From: Tolypeutes matacus
Lineage: Eukaryota; Chordata; Mammalia; Cingulata; Chlamyphoridae
Length of the DNA stretch: 64,000 nt
Assembly (NCBI GenBank): GCA_026826555.1
Contig: JAKSZT010053881.1
Location: forward strand, 5,926,807 to 5,990,806
Direction: 5' to 3'
The notes under the pieces are model-generated. The model was not told the origin of the DNA. It saw only the letters and a program-made list of their open reading frames with translations, and did not search any database. Positions 36,863-46,597 of this stretch are shown in pieces. The translations under genes and the position numbers were made by a program. Every line of letters begins with the position of its first letter. The stretch's first letter is position 1.

Positions 36863-37569
36863 CAAGTACACCAATTTAAAAGCTGGACATATCTTGAAAA
36901 AATTTATTTCAAACTTTTTTTTTTTTTTTTTTAAGCAAATTAAGGAAATACAAACACACAAAGGTATATATATTTCTTGGGCACAGAATCTATCAAGTGA
37001 CTTTACTATGTGTATGCTCTATTCTATTTAAATACTGCAACACTTTTTACAAATAAAATTCCCTATTTTAATATATTTTATGCAAAAGCAATGCCAAATA
37101 TGACATTTACCTCCGAGATATACTGCCATGAGAGAGTGTAAGTTGTATTTGGATAACTCTGGGAAGCTAAAGTTTTCCATCTACCCACTAGGAAGGTAAG
37201 TGTGTTTTCTGGCCTTACCTGACAAAAACCACACCCAGATAGAATGATTGCGCATTCAATCATAGAATTAGAATTAGTAAACAAGGGTGTCATTAGCCTT
37301 AAGAGTTTCTTCTAAATAACTATTAGCTAAAGCTGCCCCCCCCCTTTTTCTTTTTTTCTTTTTAAATACAGTAACTTAAAAAGGTTAAATCTTGGCAGTT
37401 ACCAGAAAGGGCCTAGACTTCTCCAGCTTACTATTTTGTGATCAATAGTTTTTACTGGGAACTCAATTCCACAGATAACAATAGATTCTTAACAATTATA
37501 CCAGAACTGCCTCCCAGAAATGCTGTAGAAATTAGATATATTTAATATATTTTGAGTTAACTAGATGCC
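36863..37569. other. Intron 1 sequence without recognised element
   Basis: It contains T18 at about 36915-36932. Nothing else supported. Confidence 0.4.
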
Positions 37570-37725
37570 AAACGTGTGATAACAGGTAAACAGGAATCTT
37601 GGGTTCTACTAGCTGTTCTAACACTAACCTTAGAAAAGTCAACACTGGCGTGACTCAGTTTACACTTATGCAAAAATACTAATATCTACCTCATAGGGGT
37701 AATAAGAGATATAATTAGGGTCTGC
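37570..37725 (-). mobile_element. MIR SINE, diverged
   Basis: 'cttgggttctactagctgtt', 'gaaaagtcaacact' and 'ctacctcataggggtaataa' resemble the reverse of MIR. Confidence 0.6.
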
Positions 37726-38506
37726 ACCTATTTTTTAGGTCACAAGATTGAAGGCTGTTTCCCAAGGGCACTGCATACATTTCCTGTAGATACGAATATA
37801 TAACATTTTATAAATATGTGTAAAGTTCCCAGCATTTAAAAAAAAGTAAGTAATTTACTGTAGGCCAAGATTTTTTTCAAGTGTATCCAGAAGGCGATAT
37901 TTGTTTAAAAAAAAAAAACCCTTCAGCAGAGAACTCCTTAACTATTCAGAAAAGCCCTATCTTCCACTTCGGAGCGCCGCTGGGACGGCAAGCAGTTTCC
38001 AGCCGGCTTACCAAAGCTGACGTTCTCTATTCTCAATCTGTCACCTCGAAAGACCTGGAACTAACCTTTTCCCGCTCTTTAGAAAGGAAGACTCACGGAC
38101 GCTCAGGCTGGTTGAGCTCTAGGTGGAAAAACAAACGTGGACAAAACTGACAAGAAGGGGGGAGGGGGTTGGGGGAGAGGTTGAAATATCGGCGAGAGGC
38201 CAGAGGCTGGGGACACTGGGGACCATACAAGGTGGTGCCTGAGTAAGACGACGACCCTTCAAAGAAGTCTTAGGAAGACCTAGGACTCTGGGACGGTAAC
38301 GCCGACGGTTCGGTACCCCCTGCGACACCCCTAGACAGTCTTGCCGTCTGGAAGTGCCTTTGTCCGGGCCGGCCAGCCAGTTCCGCCGCACCGCCCCCTC
38401 GTCTCCCGATCGCTTCGCCCGACGCAGCCGTCCCGGTGGCAGCCTAAACAACCCTGGAGCTCGCCGCCCACCCTTCAGCTAGCTGGCCTCGCCTGGACAT
38501 ACTAAC

Positions 38507-38523
38507 CGGCTGGTAGACGCCAT
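38507..38523 (-). CDS. GTF2B: GTF2B coding exon 1 (residues 1-5 and part of Arg6)
   Basis: The start codon is at 38523-38521 and reads M-A-S-T-S followed by the first two bases (CG) of Arg6. A donor site, GTTAGT, follows at 38506. The peptide is the known vertebrate TFIIB N-terminus, which justifies the start choice. Exon 2 supplies the T that completes Arg6, so the phase fits. The exon is only 17 coding bases and could not be found by an open-frame scan. It lies inside the GC-rich promoter region. Confidence 0.95.
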
Positions 38524-38583
38524 CTTCACAACCACCTCGGTCCCAGCAACAACAACTACCCAGCGACCAGGAAGAGATTGTGC
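38524..38583 (-). other. GTF2B: GTF2B 5' UTR (inferred)
   Basis: About 60 bases lie between the ATG and the start site expected 30 bases downstream of the TATA box. There is no upstream ATG in this leader. The start site is inferred from TATA spacing, not seen directly; a clear initiator motif was not found. Confidence 0.6.
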
Positions 38584-38605
38584 CGAAAAGACGCTAGGAG
38601 ACGGG

Positions 38606-38613
38606 CTTTTATA
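38606..38613 (-). promoter_or_regulatory. GTF2B: TATA box of GTF2B
   Basis: The minus strand reads TATAAAAG, a strong TATA element, 90 bases upstream of the ATG. It should direct initiation near 38583. No competing TATA-like sequence lies between it and the coding start. Confidence 0.8.
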
Positions 38614-38620
38614 GGCGAGT
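38614..38620 (-). promoter_or_regulatory. GTF2B: Possible upstream TFIIB recognition element (BREu)
   Basis: The seven bases directly upstream of the TATA box read ACTCGCC. This matches the BREu consensus SSRCGCC at five of seven positions, including the CGCC core next to TATA. It would place a TFIIB-contact site in the promoter of the TFIIB gene. The functional reading is an inference. Confidence 0.45.
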
Positions 38621-38651
38621 CACTCACGCAGTCGTACTAGGGCGCGGCTAC

Positions 38652-38659
38652 GGGTGGGG
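38652..38659 (-). promoter_or_regulatory. CACCC/GC-type box upstream of GTF2B
   Basis: The minus strand reads CCCCACCC about 40 bases upstream of the TATA box. This is a typical KLF/Sp-family binding sequence in a suitable position. Assignment is by motif only. Confidence 0.4.
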
Positions 38660-38691
38660 AGAAAGGCCAAGAAATATGAGATGCCGGACGC

Positions 38692-38697
38692 CACGTG
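38692..38697. promoter_or_regulatory. E-box CACGTG
   Basis: A palindromic CACGTG, the USF/MYC-type E-box, lies about 110 bases upstream of the inferred start site inside the GC-rich region. The motif is short and assigned by sequence only. Confidence 0.4.
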
Positions 38698-38720
38698 CTT
38701 CGCGTTTTCTTATCTTACTC

Positions 38721-39004
38721 TGTTTCTGAATTTTACTATGTTGCTGGGCAAGTTGACAAAACTTACCCAGGGAAACTCCGGTGAAAAAGGGCTACATCAG
38801 AGCTGACTTCAGCCCACGAAGAAAACCCCGACTTCGTGGTGGGGGACAAAGCCCAGATCATCTAAGGTTAAGGGTTAACCCTTCCTGTCCCAGGGAGTAG
38901 GTTACTTCAGTGTGAGTGAACCTCTCGCTTGCTCGGAGGGCTGATTCTTTCTCACTAAGGAATTTGGAGTAAAAAGAGAAATTCACTTAGATCAGCCAGA
39001 ACAG
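38721..39004. other. Sequence just upstream of the GTF2B promoter
   Basis: Single-copy-looking DNA holding an 8-bp hairpin (38814-38821 with 38832-38839) and the 14-bp palindrome aagggttaaccctt (38870-38883). No gene seen. Confidence 0.5.
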
Positions 39005-39160
39005 GTGTCAATTCAGGCTCTGTCATCAAGCTAACATGCTGTGCCATCTTAGGCACGTCCCTTACCCCATCAGTGCAAGTGGTGATAACATCTGCCGTGT
39101 GTACTCTTTTTAGAATTGGCAGATTAAACAAAAGCTTGTGAGAACGTTCTAAACAGTGTG
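39005..39160 (-). mobile_element. MIR SINE, diverged
   Basis: 'ggctctgtcatcaagctaac', 'atcttaggcacgtccctta' and 'agattaaacaaaa' follow MIR in reverse. Confidence 0.6.
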
Positions 39161-40369
39161 AGGCGAGGATTTATAGGCCCTGCCCAAGATTGTTTTTCAT
39201 GGCCTTTGCAAATTTCGGTCATAACTGAAGTGTAGAGAACTGCAAAGCTTTTCTAGATTTGCTAATTAACCAACTCTTAACGTCTGAGTACCACTTTTGC
39301 TGGAAACACACCACCCTGGACCTGTGGTGATTGGAAAAGAGAGGGTGTTCCTCGTTTTCTATGGGGGGTAAGGACTTAGAATATAGTAACTGCTTTGTTC
39401 TTTTTGGGGGATGAGTCTTAAAATGCCAATGAGTATGCATTGTTTTCTAGAGAAGGTGGGAGAGACGCCTAGAAAGACGGGTGGAGGAACAGTTTAGGAA
39501 CAAATCTAGATGGGATGGGGAATTTTTTTTTTTTTCAGTCTTCCATTCTATGATTTTAAAAAGTGACGCCTGTGTTTTTCCCTCCCTTAATGTTTGAGAA
39601 AGTTTTAAAAATGCCAATCCCTTTCAGCTGTGCCAAGCACAACCAGCAAAGGGTTTGAGGGTGTTCTCCCCCAATATAGTAGGGAGTTTTCATGGTAGAG
39701 TAGCTTAGCTATGGAGAAAAGGAGGGAAAAGAAGAGGAGAGTTACCCGGCTTCTTGAGGATCAAAAATATGGACCTAGCAACAAGTGAATTCCTGGTAGA
39801 ATTTCAGTAAATGTTAAAGGAGGAAACTATAAGAAAAATTGAAGCCCCAGAAGAGGGAGGCAAGAAAACTGATTAACTTAGCTAACTGCCCCACCTGGAA
39901 AGTCTCTTATTCCTTATAACCTTTTAAGAATGTCCGTTTCATATTAACATTGAAGGCAATAGGCAAGTCATTCTTTTTCTTTTGTCAATACAGCACTGGC
40001 AAATTATAAAGCATTTTCATCAACATTATCCTATTTAATTTTTATAACTCATCCTGAGATTAAAAGAAAAATAGCAACACAACTGGGGTTTTATCACCTA
40101 AAATCAATGATCTAGATTAATATTTACCAAAATTCCTAATTTTTGAGACTCTCTTTTTTTGGGCCATATCCAGGCACCACTTGTACCAATAATTTTATTT
40201 CAATTAATTCATCTTTTTAGCTTAAATTTTTTTTTGCAAAGAAAAGTTTACATCACTGTAGTGAAATCGCAATGTGTTACGCTAGTTATAGTTCTTCTAA
40301 AATATTAAATGCTTCACAACTAATAAATGATTTTTAAGAATCTGTGAACTATCTGAATTTATCTCTTTT
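39161..40369. other. Intergenic sequence without recognised element
   Basis: I saw no exon pattern, tRNA or small RNA gene, and no repeat that I can name. Confidence 0.4.
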
Positions 40370-40720
40370 AAAAAACTTTATTGAGTTCACCCTTTAAAAA
40401 TATACAATTCAACGATTTTTAATAATTTTATTGAGTTGTGCAACTAGCACCACAATCCAGTTCTAGAATATTTCCATTACCCAAATAAGATCCTTCTTGC
40501 CCCTTTATAGTTAATCCCCATTCACTCTCCAGCCCCAGGAACCACTAATCTACGGTCTGTCTCTATAGACTCGCTTTTTCTAGACTATTCATTTAAATGG
40601 AATCATAGGATATGCTGTCTTTTGGTTTCTGGCTTCTATCACTTGGGATAGTATTTTGAAGGTTCATTAGATTTATCTTGTTGCCTCCCTTTTGGAAACA
40701 GTGATATAGAAGTGTCTATT
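40370..40720 (-). mobile_element. L1M-type 3' UTR fragment
   Basis: 'ttgagttgtgcaactagcac', 'ccaggaaccactaatctacg' and 'tttaaatggaatcatagg' are the reverse of the ancient L1M 3' region. Confidence 0.8.
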
Positions 40721-40884
40721 ATAGGGGTGTCCGATTGGTGATGTTGGAGAAGATAGCAATTTCCTAATGTTAGTGGAACGCTCTGGGTTCTAGGTTCTTG
40801 GCTATGTTAGGGAATTTAAGGACACGCCATAGGGTAGGCAAGGGAGTAAAGAGTTTATTGAGGAGAGTGGATGTGGATCAAGCA

Positions 40885-42848
40885 TCCACATGTAAAATGC
40901 AATTAATAGGGGAGAGGGTAAAAGGGAGAGGGCTTTGGGTATGGGAATCCTCTATATTCTCTACATGACTTTTCTGTAACCTAAAGCTTCTTCAAAGATA
41001 AAATGAGGGGAAAAAAAGACATTGGGCGACTATACAGAAGAAAATGTCACTGTACATACAAGACAACAGATCTTACAGTGATGAAAGATATATCTAAAAA
41101 AAATTTTATTGTTATTTTTAAAATTTTATTTTATTTTTAATTTTTTTGTATTTTATATGTCATTTTAAAAACTATCATTATTATTTTTATTTGGTTATTT
41201 TCTTAGCTTCATCTTTGGAGAGGTTTTGGATCACATAAGGGTCACAACTGTGGCAGGGGAGGATCATTGGTGCAGGATGTTGGTGATGAGGGGATGCATG
41301 GGAGGGGGTTTTTTCTGGGGCATGCCTCTAAGGCATATAAATGTGCTCAAGTGTTTATGGGGCATTGTCACAGTGGGTGGAGATCCACAAAATAACTGAA
41401 AGAATATTGAATTCCCATCCTGGGGAGTTCTGCTACATTCTCTAATGGGACAGCAAGAATCCCCCAAGTATAGGGGTGGTGCCTAATGAAGGAGGATGGA
41501 CCATTGCGCTGGGCCCGTGATATTGATGATTGCACTTATGAACCTTTTCTTTTGAAATTGAAACTTAGCCTAGTATTATATGTTGCCTAAGACTTACCTC
41601 CTGAGGGCCTCCTTGTTGCTCAAATGTGATCTCTCTCTAAACCAAACTCAGTGTATAAATGCACTACCTTACCACCGGCATGGGACATGACTCCCAGGGA
41701 TGAGCCTCCCTGGCACTGAGGGATTATTACCAAGCGCCAGCTAGCAATATACCTGGAAAAAGACTTTGACCATAAAGGGGAAATGGTAAATACAAATGAG
41801 TTTTTAAGGCTAAGAGATTTCAAAGTGAGTCAGGAGGTCATTCTAGAAGGTATACAAATGCACGTCTCAGCAGAATCTCATTGCCACAGTAAATAGTACC
41901 TCAAGTAGCAGGGCTCTTGAAAGCTCTAGAGACATCCAGATGCTATAGGCAGGGCAGATAGCTCAAGAATTTGGCACACTGCCAGTGGGCCCTACTTTGG
42001 AATTTATGCTCCCCAGTGTGACAAGAGTTGAACTCATTTTTGGTTTCCCTACACATGGCTCTTCTTCCCCTTCTATTTGAACCTATAGTTAGTACTAGAG
42101 TTGATAGATGTATGTCCAAGAGACTTAAATCTTTGTCCATCCATGTGCCAGTTGGGCCCTGAATCTCAAGAGAGTTGCAACACCTATACTGCAGTTCACT
42201 GGACTCACCCAGGACAACTAAAAAGATGATGATAATCGACAATGCCCATCCCAAGGAACAGAGAGAGTCTGCAACTGCAAGCAAGATAGTTCTATCCATC
42301 TGCCCCATGGGATCTAAGCCCCCTCTCAATTAGAGGCAGAGTGGACATCACCAACCCAAAATCCACAGGATTGGAGAATGAGCAATGGCCTAAAATAGCC
42401 TTACTATTATTCTACTATAGACTTACTGTTATTCTAGCAATGGAAGAACTTGTATCATTGATATAAATGCATTGGCCACCAGAGGCTCTGAGGGGAGGGA
42501 GAGTGAAAAATAGGTGTAATATGGGAGCATTTTCAGGACATTGGAATTGTCCTGCATGATATTGTAATGACAGATACTGGCTGTTATATATTTTGTCATA
42601 ACTTACAAAATTGCATGGGGCAGAGTGTAAACTATAATGTAAACTATAATCCATGGTTAATGGCAATGATTCAATATGTGTTCATCAATGGTAACAAATG
42701 TACTACACTAATGAAGGATGTTGCTATAGTGGGAAAGTGTGGGAGGGGGAGGGAGGGAGTAGGGCATATGGGTGTCCCCTATATTTTTTATGTAACATTT
42801 ATGTAATCTAAAGTTTCTTTAGAAGAAATAAATTAATTTTTAAAAAAT
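40885..42848 (+). mobile_element. L1 3' UTR copy with duplicated-module structure
   Basis: It starts within module B (tail 'ttctgtaacctaaagcttct' at 40972-40991), continues through the spacer, and ends with a full module A (about 42320-42820) and an A-rich terminus. Imperfect 33-bp direct repeats at 40852-40884 and 42849-42881 flank it. No ORF2 sequence is left. Confidence 0.8.
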
Positions 42849-42857
42849 AGTTTATTG

Positions 42858-43046
42858 AGGGGAGTGGATGTGGCCCAAGCAGTTGAGTGCCTGCCTTCCA
42901 CATGGGAAGTGCTGGGTTCAGTTCCCTGTCCCTCCTAAAGAAAAAACAAGCAGATGGATGCAAACAACAAGCAAAAACAATGAGCAAACCGACAAGGGAG
43001 CCATCTTAAGGAGGGGAGTGTATCTCTTATTTAAAAAAAAAAAAAA
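42858..43046 (+). mobile_element. DAS-type SINE
   Basis: Head 'ggatgtggcccaagcagttg', 'gggttcagttccc' and an A16 tail. It inserted into the LTR at gtttattgag; the L1 later cut through its first bases. Confidence 0.82.
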
Positions 43047-43689
43047 AAGATTTGATTGAGAAACGAGAGAAAAGGAAAAAAAAAACACACATCCTAGACA
43101 TGGGGATAGGTGTGCTACAGGGTGAGACACATGCTCTTTGCCCTGGAGTTCCCTGTTTTATGGACTACAGGGCTCCAGGGTCTGCGCTGATTGGCATATT
43201 AGAGACAAAGCAAAGGAAACTCGAGGTGGGGAGGTTTGGTTCTCTTAGGGGTTGCTGTCTGGTGTTGATTGGCCTCTGGCTTCTGTCCACGAGGTAGGTG
43301 GTGATGGTGGTGCCCCTCCTGTAGCTGTTGAGTGTGTGTTGTAAGTTGCCCCCTGATAACTTGCTTATGTGAGTCAGCAGACTGAGGCAAGTCAGCAGGC
43401 TGTTGCCTCAGCCTCTCTTACCATGTGGTGTTTGTGTGGCTTATTGGGTTTTCTGCCCCTCCTCCTTAGGTCCCTATTCTCTCCTGTCTCACTAACTCGA
43501 GCAAGGTTTGACAAATATTTGTTCAGAAATTACAAGACATATTTTGCTAGACTAGAAAGAATGGAGAATTCAGTGAAATCTATGACCAGGTCTCATTGGA
43601 CTCCTTCAGGAATGGAGTGAGACCCCTAGAATATCAGACAAGCCTTATGTGCTTGGTGGCTAAGGGACCATATGTATTCCTTCTAGAAA

Positions 43690-44050
43690 CACAAGGGATT
43701 TTTACAATTTTAAAATATTTTAAGTCATGAATGAATATGTTCAAATACACTCAAAGTTGGATTAATACAATAAATCTCCATATACCATGATCCAGAGTAA
43801 TCAATTATCAAGATTTTGCCACATTAGTTTCATGTATCTCTTCCTTCTCTTTTTTTTTTCCCCTTCTCTTTGCTAAAATACTTTAAAACAAATTCCAGGT
43901 ATGTATGGGTTGAACAAATCAATCCAACCCATACATACTTTAAAATTTAGTGTGCATTTCTTTAAAAATATGGATTTTTAAACATTTTCCGGATAGCATT
44001 ATAATACTTACGAAATTATCAATGATATCACTACATACCGAGTTTTCAGG
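43690..44050 (-). mobile_element. L1M-like ancient repeat carrying an inverted duplication
   Basis: 'accatgatccagagtaatca', 'gattttgccacattag' and 'gtgtgcatttctttaaaaat' resemble the reverse of old L1 3' sequence. A perfect 14-bp inverted repeat at 43899-43938 interrupts it. Confidence 0.5.
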
Positions 44051-44534
44051 TGACCATTGTCCTGGCCTGCTTCTTGGTGGTTTGGTTTCACCAGGCAGAA
44101 CAGTAAGGTCCTACTGAAACTGAGACAGTGTAAGCATTCTAGTAGCAATGAGCTCTGGAAGCCATATTTCATACTTGCAATGCAAACACACTCCTTCCTT
44201 TCCCCAAATGGTGCCTTATATTGTAAGAGTCAGAGGCAGAGACTGGGGAAGCAGCAGAGCATCATAGAAACTGCACCAATTTTGACTGCTTAGGTTTCAG
44301 AAGTTGACTTTATTATGTCTGGATCTAACTTTTTCTTTTTCATTTTTTTCCCAAGGAGAATACATCTCTAGCATGTAGGTTTTGCAGAAGAGATTTCCAG
44401 GGCTTTATAATTAAAAATAGGAGAGCCCCTCACTTGGTGGCAGAGAGTCAGAGAAGGAAAAGAGAGAGCCCCTTGTGGGGCAGCAAGTACTAGTTGAGTT
44501 CTTGGCAGCACACCTGAAATCCTTATGTATCTGG
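44051..44534. other. Intergenic sequence without recognised element
   Basis: A 78-codon open frame at 44057-44293 has no family resemblance. Nothing supported. Confidence 0.4.
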
Positions 44535-44690
44535 TACTCTGCTAGTCACCTCACATTCATTATCTTATCGACCCCTGGGTTATCTTGCCAGGTGAATATT
44601 ATTGTTCTTCCTCTGAAACCTTAGAGAGGTTAAGTCAATAAATTGCCCTGAGTCACACAGTAAGGTAGTGGTATAGGTAGAATTCAAAAT
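44535..44690 (+). mobile_element. MIR SINE
   Basis: 'ctctgctagtcacctcacat', 'ccttagagaggttaag' and 'tcacacagtaaggtagtggt' match MIR. Confidence 0.75.
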
Positions 44691-44939
44691 AAGGAATGAC
44701 CGATTCTAAATATTTCCTGCTTCTGTACATGCATATTACATAACTGTTATTGTAAAATTATATTTTTAGGTCTAAATTACTGTGCCCTGGGAAATGCAGA
44801 CTACTTTTGTAGAAGTGGTCACTATCCTTTTGATTCTTTAATGGGGGCTATAAAGCTTTATTTAAATTCTGGTAGTATTAAAAATACTATAGTACTTATT
44901 TTATTACTATTATAGTAATAAAAACAATCATGGTATTAA

Positions 44940-45170
44940 TAGCAGCAAATACATACGGTGCTTACTATGTGCCAGATATATTTTAAGGCTTTACATACAT
45001 TAACTCATTTATTCTTCCCAACAACTTTCTTTTTGAGTTGGATACTATTACTATCCCTATTGTATAGTCGGAGAAATTGAAGCATAGAATGGTTAAGCAA
45101 CTAGTCTGCAGGCAGAGCTGGGATTTGGACACAGGCAATTTGGCTCCATAATCCAAGCAGTATGTCTCCT
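44940..45170 (+). mobile_element. MIR SINE, nearly full length
   Basis: 'gtgcttactatgtgccagat', 'cattaactcatttattcttc', 'ggttaagcaactagtctgca' and 'gctgggatttggacacaggc' follow the MIR consensus order. Confidence 0.88.
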
Positions 45171-46249
45171 AATAGCAACTCAATACACAGAAATTTTGAT
45201 TTAAAGACTTTAAAATTGGGGAAATGGACTCAATAAGCTGTATACCTGCAGCAATCATGTGGACTTGATTTTTGGGGGCAGCTGTGATCTAAAATATTCT
45301 GGCCAGCTGTCCACACAAGGGCACTTGTGTTTGTCAGACTGTGTGCTACCTAAACTGAAATGTGTTTGGCTCATATCCCATTACTAAATGTACTTGCATA
45401 TGTGATCCTGAATTTAACTTTTCCATTCGCTTATTTTTTATTTATTTGAAATCTTTGGCTCCCCGGAATTGGTGACTTGTCCTCTGTCTGAGTATAAATC
45501 CAACTTTTCATTGGGAAAAGCCAGCAACTTCTCCAAGTGCTAAAAAACTGAATGTGGACTTAAAACAGTAATAATCTAAAAATAGAAAATATTGCTAGTT
45601 ATCTCCTTCCAGAATCAGGGAAGAAGATTGCTAGAAATTGATTTACTTTTTAATTTAGTATAGTCTGTTTAGTGAACTGTAGATTTCACATGAATAGTTT
45701 CTGACTTTCAAAATGATTATTTCTCTAAGCAGATATCATTTTGTATTAAGTATATAACATCAAAAGTCTTTCTCTCCTGATTAGTATTGTTTTGTTACGT
45801 GTCTTGAGGCTAATGTTTTCCCCCATTTTATAATAATTTCTCATTTTATAATAAAACATGGGAAGATTGAATGATATACAAGACTGTCATTTCCTAAAAA
45901 TGTTTTCAAGTACATTTATTTTAGCCTAGGTAAGGTTTGCCTGTAAAGTCCCCTACTGTTTTCAAGTGCCTTGATGAGCTATGGGGAAAAATGAGATGGC
46001 ACATGCTCATATTCATGTGACCTGTTACTTGATACTTTCTTAAAGACTGAATTTTAACATTATAATTTTGTTGTTTCCATGAAAATCACATTGTCAAAGC
46101 CTTATTATGTAAAATGAATATCTATTTTCCCATAATCTCATATCATTTAAAGTTTAAATTAAAACTATGAAAGTATTAATTATAAAGTATGGCCCTCTGA
46201 TGAGAATATAAAATTACTTATCTCATTACTGCCATGCATTGCAGATGGC
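45171..46249. other. Intergenic sequence without recognised element
   Basis: AT-rich, no exon or named repeat seen. Confidence 0.4.
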
Positions 46250-46500
46250 ATTATAAATTGACACAACCCTTTTAGAAAGCAATTTGGCAATACTCCAAGA
46301 ATGATTTATATGGTAAAGCTACTTGAACCAGTAATCCCACTTCTGAGAATTGGACTAAGGAAATAATCTAAAATATGGGAAACTATGTTCATGAAGATGT
46401 TCATTGCAATGTTACTTATAATACTCTAAAATGGAAGCAAGATAAATACTAAAATTAGGAAAATTGTAATTTTAATTATAATATTATAAAACAGGAAGTA
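46250..46500 (+). mobile_element. L1M/HAL1-type ORF2 fragment
   Basis: 'agcaatttggcaatactcca', 'accagtaatcccacttctga' and 'gatgttcattgcaatgttac' follow the order of ancient L1/HAL1 3' coding sequence. Confidence 0.75.
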
Positions 46501-46597
46501 ACCTACATTTTAAAAATGGGGGGATGGTAAACAAAGGGTCCCAAAAGTCTTAGTACCATTTAGATGTTAAAACCAATCTATGTACCAAGGACTTCTT

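Larger units (their letters stand above)
1..38583 (-). other. GTF2B: GTF2B gene body, 3' end outside the window
   Basis: This is the transcription unit for general transcription factor IIB, which bridges TBP-DNA and RNA polymerase II in the nucleus and helps set the start site. Six coding exons join in frame to residues 1-272 of the 316-residue family protein. Intron 1 is about 4.2 kb, intron 2 22.2 kb, intron 3 2.9 kb, intron 4 127 bp and intron 5 7.1 kb. Intron 6 starts at 1198 and runs out of the window. The terminal exon, which in mammals encodes the last 44 residues including the BRE-reading helix, was searched for in 1-1198 and is not there. Intact frame, introns and promoter rule out a processed pseudogene. 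The upstream boundary is inferred from the TATA box. Confidence 0.95.
38200..38720. promoter_or_regulatory. GC-rich, CpG-bearing promoter region of GTF2B
   Basis: This stretch contrasts with the AT-rich flanks. It contains many CG dinucleotides, for example around 38265-38330 and 38380-38480. It spans the promoter, exon 1 and the start of intron 1. It is consistent with a CpG-island promoter of a housekeeping gene. Boundaries are approximate and no CpG ratio was computed. A 110-codon open frame at 38119-38451 (minus) falls in it and looks like a by-product of GC content. Confidence 0.7.
40742..43512 (-). mobile_element. ERV-type LTR split by a SINE and an L1
   Basis: The outer parts (40742-40851 and about 43047-43512) read as one LTR of about 580 bp in minus sense. 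An AATAAA-containing R-like segment lies at the junction and TG...CA ends are possible. Part of it recurs at 3907-4010. No internal viral gene remains. Boundaries are inferred. Confidence 0.45.

Noticed and set aside
38119..38451. A 110-codon arginine- and proline-rich open frame on the minus strand
   Set aside because: It sits in the GC-rich start of intron 1, is not joined by splice sites to exon 1 or 2, and resembles no known protein.
40862..40896. Apparent inverted repeat gtggatg/catccac as another snap-back
   Set aside because: A simple deletion within the SINE head, or the L1 insertion junction, explains it equally well.
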